In this document: positions 1 to 8,870 of the stretch, one piece after another | How the letters are laid out: the number at the start of each line of letters is the position of its first letter | Numbering within the stretch: the first letter of the stretch is position 1 | NCBI GenBank assembly: GCA_028284725.1 | Contig: JANQRD010000164.1 | Span: 1 to 40,321, forward strand | Direction: 5' to 3' | DNA from: Allomuricauda sp. | Lineage (GTDB): Bacteria > Bacteroidota > Bacteroidia > Flavobacteriales > Flavobacteriaceae | Length of the DNA: 40,321 bases | Notes under the pieces: model-generated | What the model was told of the DNA's origin: nothing | Database searches by the model: none | Seen by the model: the letters and a program-made list of their open reading frames with translations, nothing else | Position numbers and translations under genes: made by a program

Positions 1-2
1 AC

Positions 3-884
3 ATGGACGACGGCTTAAATATCCATGGCAATTACGCAGTGGTGGATCGTCTCATCGACAACAATACCTTGGCATGCAAAATCATGCACCGTCAACAACT
101 GGGTTATGAATTTGCAGAACCTGGTGATACCATAGCGATTATCAGTCCCAACACCTTATTGCCAACAGGAGAAACTATTGTGGTCAAGGGTGTGGAAATT
201 GTCAATGGGGCTTACTTCGAGATAAAAACGGAAGCACCCATGAAAAATATAAATCAGGGTCTGGGTCTGGACAATGTGTCCTGGATTGCCGACCTGGAAA
301 TGACGGGCTGTTCCATCGGAAACAACTGGGCACGTAGTGTACTTGTAAAAACGGCAGGTAAATCTGTAGTCACCAACAACAAATTCTATTCCTCCATGCA
401 GGGTTTTCGCAATTGGGCCGATATGAGTTGGTTTTACGAGTCGGGCAATGTTAAGGATGTTTTGATCAGTGATAACGAATTCATTGACCTCTGTCGGGTT
501 GGGGCAGACTATCCGGTAATCGTCATCTATCCACAGACCAAAGAGGCCCGGACTATTCCTCCAGGGTATTACAACAGTAACATCAAAATTGTAAACAATA
601 CAATCAGGACTTTTGATAGGGGTATTCTATATGCTTTTTCTGTCGATGGTCTAACCTTTGAAAACAATAATATTATCAGAACAGAAACTTTTGAACCCCT
701 GTTCCCGGATAAACCAGTAATTGAAATAGAGCATTGCAAAGATGTCCGTATTACCAATAACAACTATGTGGGCAAACCCAAAGCAGATGTTAAGGTGGAT
801 GCCCATAGCATAAAAACGACCACGATTAAAAGAAACAAGGGTTTTGATAAAAGACTGGGAAAGACAGACAATCATTCCAACTAG
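3..884 (+). CDS. GH110-like alpha-galactosidase, C-terminal part (5' end cut)
   Basis: The reading frame is open to the window edge, so the true start lies upstream and only the last 293 residues are visible. The first residues (DDGLNIHG) followed by a stretch ending in GDTIAIISPNTLLP resemble the paired-Asp region of GH110 exo-alpha-1,3-galactosidases, which are right-handed beta-helix enzymes; the paired Asp would be part of the active site. The rest is rich in short repeats of the form N-N-x-I/F (for example VTNNKF, IVNNTI, FENNNI), as expected for beta-helix coils. Known GH110 members act on terminal alpha-1,3-galactose in blood-group antigens and lambda-carrageenan-type galactans. The next gene starts 2 nt after the stop, so it is the visible front of a + strand operon. 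A related beta-helix enzyme outside GH110 remains possible. Confidence 0.6.
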   Translation: MDDGLNIHGNYAVVDRLIDNNTLACKIMHRQQLGYEFAEPGDTIAIISPNTLLPTGETIVVKGVEIVNGAYFEIKTEAPMKNINQGLGLDNVSWIADLEMTGCSIGNNWARSVLVKTAGKSVVTNNKFYSSMQGFRNWADMSWFYESGNVKDVLISDNEFIDLCRVGADYPVIVIYPQTKEARTIPPGYYNSNIKIVNNTIRTFDRGILYAFSVDGLTFENNNIIRTETFEPLFPDKPVIEIEHCKDVRITNNNYVGKPKADVKVDAHSIKTTTIKRNKGFDKRLGKTDNHSN

Positions 885-886
885 CT

Positions 887-3106
887 ATGATCTTGCGGCA
901 TGTCATAAGAAGCTTTATAGTGATCGCAGTGGTCACTTCGGTCTGTTATGGTCAAACCAAAACCAAGGTAGGTCAACTGGTTCCTTTCAAGAAAGGCGTT
1001 GCCAAAAAAATAGGCGGCGGCTCCACTAACAATGCGGTCTATTGGAATCCAGCCAGTATCAACAGTTACGAGGCCGCCAATGTATTGGGTTATGGTGCGG
1101 CAAGGGGCAATCTGAACCATAGGGATTATTGGAGGGATGGAAAGGTGATCACTGAAAAATTTGAACGTTTTATTGGGTGGTACAAGCACGGGGTACAGCC
1201 CCTATTGCTGTTCAACCATTACCCAAAAAAAGATGATCCTGTGGGTGGATATGATAAATGGTACGCCATTGGCAAAGCTTTTGCGGAAAAGTTTCGCCCC
1301 AACAGTGATTTTTTACTTTCAAAGGGCATCAAGGATTGGGGCATTACAGATTTTATGGCATTCAACGAACCAGAATGGCACATCATTAGACATCCGGGCA
1401 CTATGTCAGCTGCAGAATATAAGCAGGCCTTAAAAGGGTTGGCCGATGGCGTTCATGCCGTAGACCCTACCCTTAATGTAAGTCCCGGTGGATATACCTT
1501 TCCCCTTTGGGAAAACGTACTGAAAGACCTCCCCAATGTGGAGGTACTTCAATTGGTAAAAGCCATTGCACCACTATACAATGATGGCACCCTCCACGCC
1601 CTATACTTGCACCCCTATGTCCGTAAAGGGGAATTTTTGAAAAGTAGGTCAGCACAAAAGATATTCGACAATACAAAGAAAGCCTTCAACATTGCCCGCG
1701 ACATTCATTTTGCCGTCCTAGAATATTGCTATGCCGGATCGTACGTGGTCAATGGACAAAAAGATGATACCGCAGGCATTGATGAAAATGCCAATACAGC
1801 GGAATTCTACGGGGAAGCCTCCGAACAGGAAAAGGCAATTGGCCAAATGGCAGCTTTTTGGGATAATATGACCGTCACGGGCAACAAAGGCCAACCAGTA
1901 TCTGACTATGTGCTTGCCTGGGAACCACTTTCCACCTACCTCAACAATCTTAATTGGGGGCTCGCGAAAAACAAAGCCCCTTATGAAGGCAGGATGGCAG
2001 CCAATATCATTCAACTCAATACATTCCTTACCAACGGCATGACGTTCACTTCCATTGATCGCGAAAATGAAATTTACACCCTGGAAGGGAATGGCAATAA
2101 GCTAATCGTTTGGCAAAATTTGGATGGATGGTCTCCATTGGCAGGGGAAAGTTTTACCATCGCTAATATCCCAACCAATTCAAAAAGATTGGACGTGTTT
2201 GATGCCTTGGCATGGGAAAGCGGCCGAGGGTTCAGTGGGAGGCCCAAACCGGTTCAGCAGCATAACCTTTCTGCTATGCGATCTATTGTTGTGAAAGGAC
2301 TGGAAAAAGGCCGAACCTATCTTTTTATGCTTTGGGATAATGAAGTTAAGCACTTGGCCCCATTAATAAGTATGAAAGAAGAAATTAAAAAAGGAACTGT
2401 GCACATTACTGGAAATGTCAAGACCGAAGTTGGTATCCTCGCCAACCGAATGTACAACGGAGCGCATCTGATCGTCGAATTGCCTACAACCGAGGACATT
2501 GACTATATCTGGGAAAAACCCCCACCGGGCCTGAACCGAATAAGGATAACAACAATGGATAAGAATGGTTTGTTAAACACCACGGAACGGGAGCTCAAAA
2601 TACTCCATAGGGACAATAAACTTCTGGCGGCCATTGCCGATACCTATATAAGGGGCCATCACAAGCGGTACAGCCAGAAAAACTTCAATGCAATGAATGT
2701 ACTGGAAGCAAAAACCGGAGGCGAAAAAGCCATACGCTATCCCTATCTGAAATTCGATCTGAAGAACGCTCCCAAAGTGTTCAAACAGTGCTTGCTGAGG
2801 CTTAAGGTGAATGAGAACAGTGATTTTGTCAATAACAAATGTATTGCATTTGGCATCAAGGATGACTCATGGCATGAGCACACAATTACATGGGACATTG
2901 CACCGGAGAAAGACGCACACCTTGGTACAAGTCCCGTACCGGCTCCTGGCGAATGGATCGTTTTTGATGTTACCCAATTCGTAAGGGAACAAATAAATGG
3001 TGATGGCAAAGTCTCTTTCAGGTTGGAAAAACCCAATAGAACCTATGTCAGTTTTTATAGTCGGGAATCACACCCTCTCAATGTTCCAATCCTAATTTTT
3101 GAATGA
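887..3106 (+). CDS. Secreted clan GH-A-like glycoside hydrolase with C-terminal DNRLRE/CBM96-like domain
   Basis: A 739-residue protein with a Sec signal peptide at about residues 1-22. Residues about 50-400 look like a (beta/alpha)8 glycosidase of clan GH-A: the segment FNEPEW places a candidate acid/base at Glu161, and VLEYCY a candidate nucleophile at Glu279, a spacing typical of retaining clan A enzymes. A beta-sandwich-like part follows (about 400-560). From about residue 583 the sequence IADTYIRGHH and the long beta-rich tail match the DNRLRE/CBM96 type of carbohydrate-binding domain. I cannot assign a numbered GH family from sequence alone. It starts 2 nt after the GH110-like gene and its stop overlaps the start of the sulfatase gene by 4 nt (ATGA), so the three are translated from one message. 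It is probably exported to the periplasm or cell surface and acts on a sulfated algal galactan. Confidence 0.62.
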   Translation: MILRHVIRSFIVIAVVTSVCYGQTKTKVGQLVPFKKGVAKKIGGGSTNNAVYWNPASINSYEAANVLGYGAARGNLNHRDYWRDGKVITEKFERFIGWYKHGVQPLLLFNHYPKKDDPVGGYDKWYAIGKAFAEKFRPNSDFLLSKGIKDWGITDFMAFNEPEWHIIRHPGTMSAAEYKQALKGLADGVHAVDPTLNVSPGGYTFPLWENVLKDLPNVEVLQLVKAIAPLYNDGTLHALYLHPYVRKGEFLKSRSAQKIFDNTKKAFNIARDIHFAVLEYCYAGSYVVNGQKDDTAGIDENANTAEFYGEASEQEKAIGQMAAFWDNMTVTGNKGQPVSDYVLAWEPLSTYLNNLNWGLAKNKAPYEGRMAANIIQLNTFLTNGMTFTSIDRENEIYTLEGNGNKLIVWQNLDGWSPLAGESFTIANIPTNSKRLDVFDALAWESGRGFSGRPKPVQQHNLSAMRSIVVKGLEKGRTYLFMLWDNEVKHLAPLISMKEEIKKGTVHITGNVKTEVGILANRMYNGAHLIVELPTTEDIDYIWEKPPPGLNRIRITTMDKNGLLNTTERELKILHRDNKLLAAIADTYIRGHHKRYSQKNFNAMNVLEAKTGGEKAIRYPYLKFDLKNAPKVFKQCLLRLKVNENSDFVNNKCIAFGIKDDSWHEHTITWDIAPEKDAHLGTSPVPAPGEWIVFDVTQFVREQINGDGKVSFRLEKPNRTYVSFYSRESHPLNVPILIFE

Positions 3107-4677
3107 TGTATATGAAACAGCTCTTTTTTTTAAGCATACTGGTGATTGCAATTTCCTGTCAATCTAAAGTGGAAAATGACAAATCTGAGCATAAGCAAAA
3201 GCCCAACATCGTAATTATTTATGGCGATGATCTGGGTTATGGCGACCTTGGTAGCTATGGGGCCACCCATGTAAAAACACCGGCTATAGATGCAATGGCC
3301 GAAGGGGGCATGAAATTTACCGATGCCCATTGCTCAGCGGCAACTTGTACCCCATCGCGTTATGCACTCCTTACAGGAAGCTATGGGTTCAGGAGTCGTG
3401 CGGAAGTTCTTCCCGGTGATGCTCCCTTGCTCATCAATCCCGAAGTGGGAACGCTGCCATCTATGTTACAGAATGCAGGTTATACAACAGGAATCGTGGG
3501 TAAATGGCACCTTGGCCTGGGTATTGGTGATATCGATTGGAATGAGGCCATCAAGCCGGGTCCCTTGGAAGTGGGCTTCGACTATTCATTTATAATCCCT
3601 GCGACAGGAGACAGAGTACCCTGTGTTTTTGTGGAGGGGCATCACGTAGTGAGTCTGGACAAAGCTGACCCCATTACAGTAAGTTACGGAGAGCCAATAG
3701 GCATGGATCCAATAGGGACTGAACATCCAGAAATGTTGAAGCAGCAGGCAGATAGACAGCATAGTGAAACCATTGTCAACGGGATAAGTAGAATTGGTTA
3801 TATGAGTGGAGGAAACACCGCACGGTGGAAAGATGAGGACTTTGCGGATGTCCTTACCGATAAAGCTGTCAGCTTTATAGATGACAACAAAGAGAAACCT
3901 TTCTTCCTTTTCTTTTCTTTTCATGATATACATGTACCACGTGTTCCCCACGAAAGGTTCAAAGGCACCAGTGGAATGGGCCCCCGTGGTGATGCCATAG
4001 TACAGATGGACTGGTGTGTGGGTGAGTTAAAAAAAGCATTGCAAGAACGCGGTCTTTTAGAGAACACCTTGGTCATCTTTACCAGCGACAACGGCCCAGT
4101 GTTGGATGACGGCTATGAAGACCAGGCAGTCGAGTTGTTGGCCGAACACAACCCCAATGGACCATTCAGGGGAGGTAAATACAGTGCCTACGAATCTGGA
4201 ACCCGTGTGCCCACCATTGTTTACCGACCTGGCCATGTAAAACCGGGAGTAAGCAGCACGTTGTTGAATCAAGTAGACCTATATGCAAGCCTTGCAAGTC
4301 TTGTAGGTGAAAAATTGCGTCCAACGGATGCACCCGATAGTTTCGATTACCTTGATAGCTGGCTCGGAAAAAGCAATGAAGGAAAGACAGTGATGTTGGA
4401 AGAAGCATATACCCTTGCCCTTCGGGACAGAGATTGGAAATACATTTTACCGGCAGAGAAAGGGTTCACCACCTGGGTGGAAGATGTGAAGGACATAGAA
4501 TCTGGTTTAAGTTTGGAGCACCAACTCTACAATCTTTCAGAAGATATTGGAGAAAAGGTAAATCTCGCCGACCAATACCCGGATAAAGTAGCAGCAATGA
4601 AAGCCAAAATTGAAGCGATATTGGAAAATGGCACAAGGCCGGAATGGGATAGGACACAGACGACTTTCGACCAGTAA
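3103..4677 (+). CDS. Lipoprotein sulfatase (family S1, formylglycine type)
   Basis: A 524-residue type I sulfatase. It has a lipoprotein signal ending in AISC with the lipidated Cys at residue 19 (counting the first of two adjacent ATGs). Calcium ligands are seen in GDDLGYGD (Asp42, Asp43) and TSDNG. The sequence CTPSR at Cys82 is the signal for conversion of Cys to formylglycine, and GKWHLG is the usual downstream S1 motif. It would remove sulfate esters from sugar residues in the periplasm. No anaerobic sulfatase-maturating enzyme is encoded in the window, so maturation must be supplied from elsewhere. The start overlaps the preceding glycosidase gene by 4 nt. I did not assign an S1 subfamily. 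Confidence 0.93.
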   Translation: MMYMKQLFFLSILVIAISCQSKVENDKSEHKQKPNIVIIYGDDLGYGDLGSYGATHVKTPAIDAMAEGGMKFTDAHCSAATCTPSRYALLTGSYGFRSRAEVLPGDAPLLINPEVGTLPSMLQNAGYTTGIVGKWHLGLGIGDIDWNEAIKPGPLEVGFDYSFIIPATGDRVPCVFVEGHHVVSLDKADPITVSYGEPIGMDPIGTEHPEMLKQQADRQHSETIVNGISRIGYMSGGNTARWKDEDFADVLTDKAVSFIDDNKEKPFFLFFSFHDIHVPRVPHERFKGTSGMGPRGDAIVQMDWCVGELKKALQERGLLENTLVIFTSDNGPVLDDGYEDQAVELLAEHNPNGPFRGGKYSAYESGTRVPTIVYRPGHVKPGVSSTLLNQVDLYASLASLVGEKLRPTDAPDSFDYLDSWLGKSNEGKTVMLEEAYTLALRDRDWKYILPAEKGFTTWVEDVKDIESGLSLEHQLYNLSEDIGEKVNLADQYPDKVAAMKAKIEAILENGTRPEWDRTQTTFDQ

Positions 4678-4729
4678 AATTTAAAAAACACTGGACTACT
4701 GATAACATTGGAAAACTTAAAAACATATT

Positions 4730-6208
4730 ATGATTAAACCATGTTATTTCTTTTGGTTGATTTTTTGGTTTTTGCATGCCTGCAAGCCTTCTCCCAAGAA
4801 TAAGCCACTTGAAAAGCAAATACAAATTCCTAACCTTTTGGTCATCATGACCGATGAGCACAATTTTCGAACGTTGGGCTGTTATCGCGATTTGCTTTCC
4901 ACTGAACAAGCTTTTGTTTGGGGCGATAGGCTCGCCGTTAAAACCCCGAACATCGATTTTCTGGCCGACAACGGCACACTTTTTTCAAAGTTCTATGCCG
5001 TGGCCCCGTTGTGCTCCCCGGCAAGAAGTTCGTTCGTGTCAGGTATTTACCCACAACACACGGGTGTACAGGAAAATGACCAGCCCATGCGTGATACCGT
5101 TGTGACCTTTGCCAAAATCCTGAAAGAAAACGGTTATGCAACGGGCTACGCGGGCAAATGGCATTTGGATGGTATGGGCAAACCACAATGGGGGCCCGAG
5201 CGGCAATTCGGTTTTGCGGACAACAGGTATATGTTCAACCGCGGGCACTGGAAAAAGGTCGTCGATACTCCTAACGGCCCCTTGATCGATGCAGTAAATG
5301 CCAAGGGCGATTTTACCTATGCCCTCAATGGTGCGGATGAGACCTCGTACATGACCGATTTTCTGACAGATAAGACCTTGGAATTTATCAAAGAAAACAA
5401 AGAAGCACCATTTTGCTACATGGTCAGTTACCCTGACCCTCATGGACCCGATGAAGTCCGAGCGCCTTACGATACGCTCTACAACCACATGGCGTTCACA
5501 CCTACGAAGACCTCCCTGAAAGAGGGCGACGATATTCCTTCCTGGGCCAGCAAACAACAACCAGAGGTTGACCAATCGCAATATTTTGGTATGGTCAAGT
5601 GCATTGATGATAATGTGGGCAGGCTTATCGATTACCTGAAGGAAAATGAATTGCTTCAAAATACTATAATCGTCTTTACAGCAGACCATGGCGACCTTCG
5701 GGGCGAACACCACCGGCGTAACAAGGGCGTTCCGATGGAAGGTTCGGCAAAGGTTCCCTTTATCGTCTATTCCCAAAACTTGGTACAAAAAGGAAAAACC
5801 ATAAAAAATGCCTTCAACTCCGTTGATTTTGCTCCCAGCATATTGAACTTAATGGGATTTTCTTCGGATGAGGATATGCAGGGTATTGATTTTTCATCAC
5901 TTTTGACCGCTTCCGATTCGAAAAATATTGATGACTTTACGGTAATGCGCAGTTCGAGCAACAAGAAAAAATGGATAGCCGCCGTAACGAGCCGCTACAA
6001 ATTGGTGCTCTCAGAGCAAGACCCACCATGGTTGTTGGATTTGGAAATGAATCCAGAAGAGACCATCAACTATATTGAAACGCCCGAAAAAAAGGAAGTA
6101 GTCAAGAACCTGGCTGCGATGCTATCCGATTATGGACACACGTTTGAAGACCCGTATCTGAAGCATCCCAAAATCGCTGAGGACCTTTACATCCTGTTCA
6201 ACCAATAA
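4730..6208 (+). CDS. Lipoprotein sulfatase (family S1, CSPAR active site)
   Basis: A 492-residue S1 sulfatase. A short signal ends in LHAC, giving a lipidated Cys18. The TDEHN motif (Asp42) and TADHGD supply metal ligands. CSPAR at Cys95 is the formylglycine site, in the alternative C-x-P-x-R form; GKWHLDG follows. The sequence is clearly different from the preceding sulfatase, particularly the TDEHNFRTLG start, so the two belong to different S1 subfamilies and probably remove sulfates from different positions. It lies 52 nt after the previous gene and 8 nt before the next. Confidence 0.92.
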   Translation: MIKPCYFFWLIFWFLHACKPSPKNKPLEKQIQIPNLLVIMTDEHNFRTLGCYRDLLSTEQAFVWGDRLAVKTPNIDFLADNGTLFSKFYAVAPLCSPARSSFVSGIYPQHTGVQENDQPMRDTVVTFAKILKENGYATGYAGKWHLDGMGKPQWGPERQFGFADNRYMFNRGHWKKVVDTPNGPLIDAVNAKGDFTYALNGADETSYMTDFLTDKTLEFIKENKEAPFCYMVSYPDPHGPDEVRAPYDTLYNHMAFTPTKTSLKEGDDIPSWASKQQPEVDQSQYFGMVKCIDDNVGRLIDYLKENELLQNTIIVFTADHGDLRGEHHRRNKGVPMEGSAKVPFIVYSQNLVQKGKTIKNAFNSVDFAPSILNLMGFSSDEDMQGIDFSSLLTASDSKNIDDFTVMRSSSNKKKWIAAVTSRYKLVLSEQDPPWLLDLEMNPEETINYIETPEKKEVVKNLAAMLSDYGHTFEDPYLKHPKIAEDLYILFNQ

Positions 6209-6216
6209 AAACGACC

Positions 6217-7554
6217 ATGAAGAATTTGACAAGTATCGTATTGCTGACTACCCTCTTATGGGGTTGCCGACCAAAGGCACAAAATGATGGCACTTTGCAG
6301 GTCACGGTACCAGAACAGGTAGGCATGTCTGCGGAAAAACTCTCCTATATCGATTCTTTGGTGCATAGGTACAGTACGGCAGGAAAATTTCCGGGGGGTG
6401 TGTTCTTGGTGGCCCGAAAGGGAGAATTGGTCTATTACAAAAACTTGGGCAACAAGACTTTGGAAGCTGATGAACCCTATCAAAAAGACAATATTTTTAG
6501 GATAGCCTCAATGACCAAGGCAATAACCACAGTGGCCGTGATGCAGTTGTACGAGCGGGGTATGCTCGGTCTGGACGACCCCGTGTCAAGATACCTGCCC
6601 GCCTTTGAAAATCCCGTGGTATTGGACAATTTCAATGAGAAGGATTCCAGCTACACTACGGTTCCCGCAAAAAACACCATTACCATACGCCGCCTCTTGA
6701 CCCATACCTCCGGTATCGGCAGCATCCGCTCAAAAACCCGAAACCTGTCGGCGATTTACAGTAAGCACTATGCAAACATCAGTAGCCTCAGTGTCAACCC
6801 ACCGCTTTGGAATACCGAACAGCTTGTTGATAATTTGGCCAAAATGCCCTTGGCCTTTGAACCAGGCGAGCAGTATCTCTATGGATACAGCATGGATGTG
6901 CTCGGAAGAATTATTGAAGTGGTGTCTGGCAAACCATTTGATGTTTATCTGAATGAAAACATATTTGATCCCTTGGGGATGGTCGATACGCATTTTTATC
7001 CGCCCGAAGAAAAATGGGACAGGCTCGTGCCCATCTATGATTATAAAGGTGGAAAAATGGTCATGCGGGAAGGAATGGATCCCCTAGCAGCCCAAATTGC
7101 GGATCCGAACCACAAAATTCCGACCTACCATCGTGGCGGGGGTGGATTGACATCCACGACCATTGATTATGCAAGATTTCTTCAAGCCCTGCTCAAAGCA
7201 AGTCACGGTGTGGAAAATGGATACAGTACCGCAGCTGAGGACTACCACATTTTGGGGCGGAAGACCATTGAACTGATGACCTCTGACCAGTTTGAAAAAT
7301 TGAACGAAAAGGGCAAGGGCCGTAACAACAATATTGGACTGTCGCACTGCTTGGGCTTTGCCCTGACCACTGCGACGGCCATGGATTCCCGAAGTCAGGG
7401 AACCTATGAATGGGGTGGGTCGGTAAGCACAAAGTTTATCGTTGATCCCAAAGAAGAACTCATTTTTATCGGCATGTCACAGGCGGTGCCCGTTTACCAC
7501 CAAGAATTTTACGGAAAAATGATTTCTATAGTCTATGGGGCCATTATCAAATAA
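6217..7554 (+). CDS. Lipoprotein serine hydrolase (beta-lactamase/class C esterase fold)
   Basis: A 445-residue member of the beta-lactamase class C / PBP-like serine hydrolase family. The signal peptide ends in LWGC with Cys17 as lipid anchor. The SxxK motif is SMTK, giving Ser98 as nucleophile and Lys101; a YS motif at residues 224-225 (GYSMD) stands where the usual Tyr-x-Asn lies, and a Gly-rich HRGGGGL serves as the third motif. The Asn of the second motif is replaced, which is common in esterases of this family. In carbohydrate operons such proteins are usually annotated only as serine hydrolases or esterases, so removal of an ester group from the glycan is plausible but inferred. It sits 8 nt after the second sulfatase gene. 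Confidence 0.85.
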   Translation: MKNLTSIVLLTTLLWGCRPKAQNDGTLQVTVPEQVGMSAEKLSYIDSLVHRYSTAGKFPGGVFLVARKGELVYYKNLGNKTLEADEPYQKDNIFRIASMTKAITTVAVMQLYERGMLGLDDPVSRYLPAFENPVVLDNFNEKDSSYTTVPAKNTITIRRLLTHTSGIGSIRSKTRNLSAIYSKHYANISSLSVNPPLWNTEQLVDNLAKMPLAFEPGEQYLYGYSMDVLGRIIEVVSGKPFDVYLNENIFDPLGMVDTHFYPPEEKWDRLVPIYDYKGGKMVMREGMDPLAAQIADPNHKIPTYHRGGGGLTSTTIDYARFLQALLKASHGVENGYSTAAEDYHILGRKTIELMTSDQFEKLNEKGKGRNNNIGLSHCLGFALTTATAMDSRSQGTYEWGGSVSTKFIVDPKEELIFIGMSQAVPVYHQEFYGKMISIVYGAIIK

Positions 7555-7619
7555 AGGGTACTTTTACTTTACTCTTTTTACTGATCAATTTTAAATAGCG
7601 AATCACTTCAATTAAAAAT

Positions 7620-8654
7620 ATGAAATGGACACCCAATGAAAATCGTTATGAAGAAATGCTTTACAATCGGTGTGGAAATAGTGGATTGCATCTACCCGCA
7701 ATATCACTTGGTCTTTGGCAAAATTTTGGAAACGATGTTTCACATTCCAGAAAGCTGGAAATTTGCAAGACAGCTTTTGATTTAGGCATTACCCATTTTG
7801 ACCTTGCCAACAATTATGGACCACCCCCCGGCAGTGCTGAGATTGCTTTTGGAAAAATGCTTCGAGAAGATTTTGCGGGTTTAAGGGATGAATTGATCAT
7901 TTCTTCTAAAGCGGGATATGAAATGTGGCCGGGTCCCTACGGAGAATGGGGAAGTAGAAAATACATTGTGGCAAGCTGCGATCAATCATTGAAAAGGCTA
8001 GGGGTGGATTATGTGGATATATTTTACTCCCATCGCTTTGATCCAAATACTCCTTTGGAGGAGACCATGATGGCATTGGATCATCTTGTTACTTCTGGTA
8101 GGGCGCTATATGTTGGTATTTCTTCTTACAGTGCCAAAAAGACTAAAGAGGCTTGTTCCATACTAAAATCTTTGGGAACCCCATTTATTATACACCAACC
8201 AAGCTATTCCATGTTGAACAGATGGGTTGAATCAGATGGATTGTTGGATACCCTATCAACATTGGGGCTCGGCACCATAGTCTTCTCCCCGTTGGCACAG
8301 GGGATGCTTACCAATAAATACCTAACGCAAGTTCCTGAAAATAGTCGTGCCAAACAGGGTACCTCGCTATCCCAAAAGTTCTTGACCGAGGAAAACCTTT
8401 ACAACATCAATCAGTTAAATGAAATCGCAGCGAGGCGAGACCAGACACTGGCACAAATGGCAATATCATGGGTGCTAAGAAAGGGCAATGTAACTTCTGC
8501 ACTGATAGGAGCGAGCAAGACAGAGCAGGTTATAGATTGTATCGGAGCACTAAAAAATCTAGACTTCACTGAAGCAGAGCTTAATGAAATTGATAAATAC
8601 GCCAAAGACGGTGGGATTAATATTTGGAGACAATCTTCAGAAGAAACGAGTTGA
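7620..8654 (+). CDS. Aldo/keto reductase, YghZ-like (AKR14 type)
   Basis: A 344-residue cytoplasmic aldo/keto reductase. The catalytic tetrad is complete: Asp61 (THFDLAN), Tyr66 (NNYGPPPGSAE), Lys97 (ISSKAGYEMWPGPYG) and His138 (FYSHRFD). The NNYGPPPGSAE and MWPGPYG segments are characteristic of the E. coli YghZ / L-glyceraldehyde-3-phosphate reductase group, which prefers NADPH. C-terminal VTSALIGASKTEQV is the usual cofactor-binding stretch. It lies 65 nt after the serine hydrolase gene and is the last gene of the + strand operon, facing the end of the long - strand operon. In this setting it may reduce a sugar aldehyde released from the glycan, which is inference. Confidence 0.88.
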   Translation: MKWTPNENRYEEMLYNRCGNSGLHLPAISLGLWQNFGNDVSHSRKLEICKTAFDLGITHFDLANNYGPPPGSAEIAFGKMLREDFAGLRDELIISSKAGYEMWPGPYGEWGSRKYIVASCDQSLKRLGVDYVDIFYSHRFDPNTPLEETMMALDHLVTSGRALYVGISSYSAKKTKEACSILKSLGTPFIIHQPSYSMLNRWVESDGLLDTLSTLGLGTIVFSPLAQGMLTNKYLTQVPENSRAKQGTSLSQKFLTEENLYNINQLNEIAARRDQTLAQMAISWVLRKGNVTSALIGASKTEQVIDCIGALKNLDFTEAELNEIDKYAKDGGINIWRQSSEETS

Positions 8655-8870
8655 AAAATAGTGAGAATCTTGGGCAAAGTTCAATCAAACCTTCGTTTAA
8701 AGAATCTTTGTGAAGGGTTGCTTATAATAACGACCTTATTAGCTATTCTATCTTCAGGGATTCTACAGGATTTGATTTAGCAGCCGTATATGTCTTGTGA
8801 CCTACCGTCAAAAGGGAAACCAGCCAGTAAAAGTGTTGCTTTTATATATCGTTTGATAGTATGAAATGGA

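Noticed and set aside
5039-5788. A 249-codon open frame on the - strand within the second sulfatase gene.
   Set aside because: It is fully antisense to a sulfatase with an intact active site and the peptide resembles no family; long shadow frames are expected in such genes.
8655-8870. Possible terminator between the convergent operons (AACCTTC ... GAAGGGTT).
   Set aside because: The stem is imperfect, the loop is long and no T-run follows on either strand.
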